Both the position numbers and the translations under genes were made by a program. Under the pieces are notes generated by a model. That model was given only the letters and a program-made list of their open reading frames with translations. It was not told the origin of the DNA and ran no database searches. This document shows, piece by piece, positions 5,124-6,981 of a stretch of 6,981 nucleotides of DNA. The DNA is from Actinomycetota bacterium (GTDB taxonomy: Bacteria > Actinomycetota > Acidimicrobiia > Acidimicrobiales > JACDEA01). The first letter of the stretch is position 1. Each line of letters opens with the position of its first letter. The stretch is from the NCBI GenBank assembly GCA_013816725.1, contig JACDEA010000117.1:1-6981 (forward strand), read 5' to 3'.

Positions 5124-6958
5124 GACCGCAATCTACGGACGGCGAGGGCCGCACCCCCGGCAATCGCCGCGGCGGCGGCGCGGTTGCCGTTCGATCCGGT
5201 GGCCGCCAGAACGTTCTGCGGCGGCGCGCCACGCGAGGCAGTGCTGAGACCGACCCACTGGCGGGCGTTGCGCAGCGCGGTGGCCATGATGGTCAGCGTC
5301 GGGTTGTGGGCCCCCGACGTCGGGAACACGCTGCCGTCGGCCACGACCACGTTGTCGAGGCCGTGCACCCTGCCAATCCCATCGGTGACCGACGTCTTCG
5401 GGTCGTTGCCCATGCGCATTCCGCCCATGAGGTGGGCGCCGCCGGGCACGTCGCCCGCCGCCACCCGGTACATGTCCGACGACGTCTCCGGCACCGCGAA
5501 GGCCACGTCGGCCCCGGCCGCCTTCAACAGCGCGCTGATCAACGGGATGTACGTCGTCTGTGCGACCAACTCGTGCTTGTGCGGCGCGTAGGTGATGCGG
5601 GCGACCGGCGCGCCGCGGTAGTCCTTGACCTTGGGATCGAGGTCGACGGTGTTCGTCGGCTGCGGCAGGTCTTCGCCGATCATCTCGAGACCGCACAGGC
5701 GGTCGCGCAGCAGTGAGGCCCGCATCAGCTGTTTGAACTGCGTGCCGAACGGCCTCGGAAACCCGAGCGCGGTCGTCAAGAGGAAGCGGTACACCTGCGC
5801 TTCGGCGATCGGATCCTGCGTGCCGCCCAACTCGAGGACGCCGCCGCGTACGTACGGCAGTCCGGCGGCGGCGGCGGCGGTGGTGGCCGGCGGATACTGG
5901 GGGTCGGCGAAGTCGTCGGCCGCGTGCGACGTGGAGCGACCGCGGTACGCGTGCACGCGCTCGTTCAGGAAGACCCCGCTGCCGGCGGTGAACCAGTGCA
6001 TCATGAAGTGGCGCCCGATCTGCTGCTGCGGATCGGGGAGGTGCGACAGCAACGCCAGCCGGATGCTCTCGACGGTGGAGCCGGCCAGCACCACGAGATC
6101 GGCTGGCTCGATGCGCAACCGCCTCGCGGCGTCCACCAGTGCGACCCCGGTGGCCTTGCGCCCCTGCCACACGACACGAGCTGCGAACGTTTCCGATCGC
6201 AGCTCGGCGCCGGCGAGCAGCGCGCGCCGCAGCGGCGCCAGCGCGCCGACGCGCGCGTGAATCGGGCAGCCGTAGTGACTGCAGAACCCGCAGTCGTTGC
6301 ACGCCGGCCGGTCGTCGTAGCGCTGCGACGTGATCGCCATAGGAACCGGGAACGGGTGCAGGCCCAGGGCCAGCGCGGCGCGGGACAGCAGCATGGAGCT
6401 GTACTGCGGCGCACCGGGCGGCATCGGGAACTGCCGACTGCGAGGCGCGTGCGCCTTCGTGGGCGCGTCGGGGAGTTGGGCGACGTCACCCTGCACGCCG
6501 ATCAGCAGCTCGATCTCGTCGTAGAAGGGCGCGATCTCCGCGTAGCTGACCGGCCAATCCGCCACCGCGGCGCCGTCGACCGGGCCCATCATCGTCAGCT
6601 TCTTGAAGTCGATGTCCCAGAACCGCGGCGTCTTGGCGTCCCAGTGCACGGTCCCGCCGCCGACCGTCGAGGGCAGATGGTTCACGTTGCCGACGGCCAT
6701 CGGCTCGGCGTCGGCCGCGGCGCGCCTGTACGTGCGGGGCTCGAGGTCGGTGTCGGGGTCCTCGAAGTAGCGCGCCGCGCTCGACTTCAGCTCGTCGTTG
6801 GAGAACGCGGTGGCGGGCGTGGCCGACGTGAGGTCGCCGAAGTAGTTGCGGCCCTTGTCGACGATGAGAACGTCCCAGCCCGCCTCGGCCAGGACCATCG
6901 CCGCGGTCGAGCCACCGGCGCCGCTGCCGACGACGATGGCCCGGCTCTTACCTGCCAT
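5120..6958 (-). CDS. GMC-family FAD oxidoreductase with putative Fe-S cysteine motif
   Basis: FAD-dependent alcohol/sugar/sterol-type dehydrogenase of 612 residues. The ATG at 6958 is fixed by the FAD-binding motif VVGSGAGGSTAA starting at residue 9, with Asp34 at the ribose-binding position. VGGGTVHWDAKTPRFW (99-114) is the second FAD region, in the style of gluconate/fructose dehydrogenase flavoprotein subunits. CNDCGFCSHYGCPIHA (220-235) holds Cys220, 223, 226 and 231. It resembles the cysteine segment (ending CPIGA) that binds a 3Fe-4S cluster in bacterial FAD-glucose dehydrogenase. The C-terminal GMC signature is intact: AHLMGGMRMG (508-517) with His509, then GRVHGLDNVVVADGSVFPTS and HNPTLTIMA (551-559) with Asn552, the usual His-Asn catalytic pair. 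No Tat or Sec signal is seen. Electron acceptors of such enzymes are usually partner subunits, not oxygen; a coupled membrane protein follows by ATGA overlap. An Ala-rich tail (594-607) flanked by arginines is unusual. Substrate unknown; a plain cholesterol oxidase is unlikely. Confidence 0.92.
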   Translation of the reverse strand: MAGKSRAIVVGSGAGGSTAAMVLAEAGWDVLIVDKGRNYFGDLTSATPATAFSNDELKSSAARYFEDPDTDLEPRTYRRAAADAEPMAVGNVNHLPSTVGGGTVHWDAKTPRFWDIDFKKLTMMGPVDGAAVADWPVSYAEIAPFYDEIELLIGVQGDVAQLPDAPTKAHAPRSRQFPMPPGAPQYSSMLLSRAALALGLHPFPVPMAITSQRYDDRPACNDCGFCSHYGCPIHARVGALAPLRRALLAGAELRSETFAARVVWQGRKATGVALVDAARRLRIEPADLVVLAGSTVESIRLALLSHLPDPQQQIGRHFMMHWFTAGSGVFLNERVHAYRGRSTSHAADDFADPQYPPATTAAAAAGLPYVRGGVLELGGTQDPIAEAQVYRFLLTTALGFPRPFGTQFKQLMRASLLRDRLCGLEMIGEDLPQPTNTVDLDPKVKDYRGAPVARITYAPHKHELVAQTTYIPLISALLKAAGADVAFAVPETSSDMYRVAAGDVPGGAHLMGGMRMGNDPKTSVTDGIGRVHGLDNVVVADGSVFPTSGAHNPTLTIMATALRNARQWVGLSTASRGAPPQNVLAATGSNGNRAAAAAIAGGAALAVRRLRS

Positions 6959-6981
6959 ACCGGCTGGCCGCGGCCTGGGCC
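6948..6981 (-). CDS. Possible 3' end of an upstream gene overlapping the GMC start
   Basis: On the minus strand one frame entering from the window edge reads AQAAASRYGR and stops at TAA (6950-6948), 11 bases into the GMC gene. Short 5'-edge overlaps of this kind fit the overlapping organisation of the rest of the operon, and no promoter or Shine-Dalgarno is visible in the 23 bases before the GMC ATG. Many GMC dehydrogenases are preceded by a small partner-subunit gene, but these ten residues are far too few to identify a product. Confidence 0.3.
   Translation of the reverse strand, partial: AQAAASRYGR

Noticed and set aside
4756..5232. Upstream extension of the Gfo frame on the minus strand
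   Set aside because: The Rossmann motif starts at residue 5 of the ATG at 4755; upstream sequence is shadow of the membrane-protein gene.
5864..5880. GGC triplet run that looks like a microsatellite
   Set aside because: It is in frame within the GMC gene, encoding a short Ala run (residues 361-365); too short and too ordinary for this composition to call a repeat element.
5120..6958. GMC enzyme as a cholesterol oxidase linked to the possible steroid genes
   Set aside because: The Cys motif, the GGGTVHW region and the lack of an export signal fit dehydrogenase-type GMC proteins better, and the gene is on the opposite strand in a different operon.

Overview
The window is gene-dense, very GC-rich DNA (roughly 70% G+C by eye, with strong G/C bias at third codon positions). 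It uses GTG starts, has almost no intergenic sequence and shows repeated 1-4 bp start/stop overlaps. Together with actinobacterial-type protein families (fused FadE34-like acyl-CoA dehydrogenase, EchA19-like crotonase, TLP1-type thiolase-like protein), this points to a high-GC actinobacterium, plausibly a mycolate-group or Acidimicrobiia-type organism. The sequence alone does not settle the genus. No mobile element, RNA gene or CRISPR array was seen.

Left half, plus strand (about 1-3782): three co-directional genes of acyl-CoA beta-oxidation type. The first is the 3' part of a two-domain fused acyl-CoA dehydrogenase whose start lies outside the window. After an 11-bp gap comes an enoyl-CoA hydratase with both catalytic glutamates. 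Its stop codon overlaps by one base the GTG start of a thiolase-like protein that has lost the classical thiolase catalytic residues and carries an extra C-terminal domain. The order dehydrogenation, hydration, carbon-carbon-cleavage-like protein reads as one catabolic module. The closest relatives I recognise act on CoA thioesters of sterol or bile-acid side chains, so a steroid or other bulky branched acyl-CoA is a reasonable but unproven substrate.

Right half, minus strand (about 6958 down to 3769): three genes joined by two ATGA overlaps. In transcription order they are a GMC-family FAD oxidoreductase with a four-cysteine motif suggestive of an iron-sulfur cluster, a small four-helix membrane protein of unknown function, and a Gfo/Idh/MocA-type NAD(P)-dependent oxidoreductase. 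An upstream gene may end inside the GMC start. The tight coupling suggests one redox pathway, with the membrane protein as a possible electron acceptor or anchor (inference).

The two operons converge and overlap by 14 bp at 3769-3782, with no intergenic terminator space. There is no gene-free stretch longer than about 25 bp. The least explained items are the degenerate thiolase-like protein beside two steroid-type beta-oxidation genes, and the GMC / 4-TM / Gfo module.
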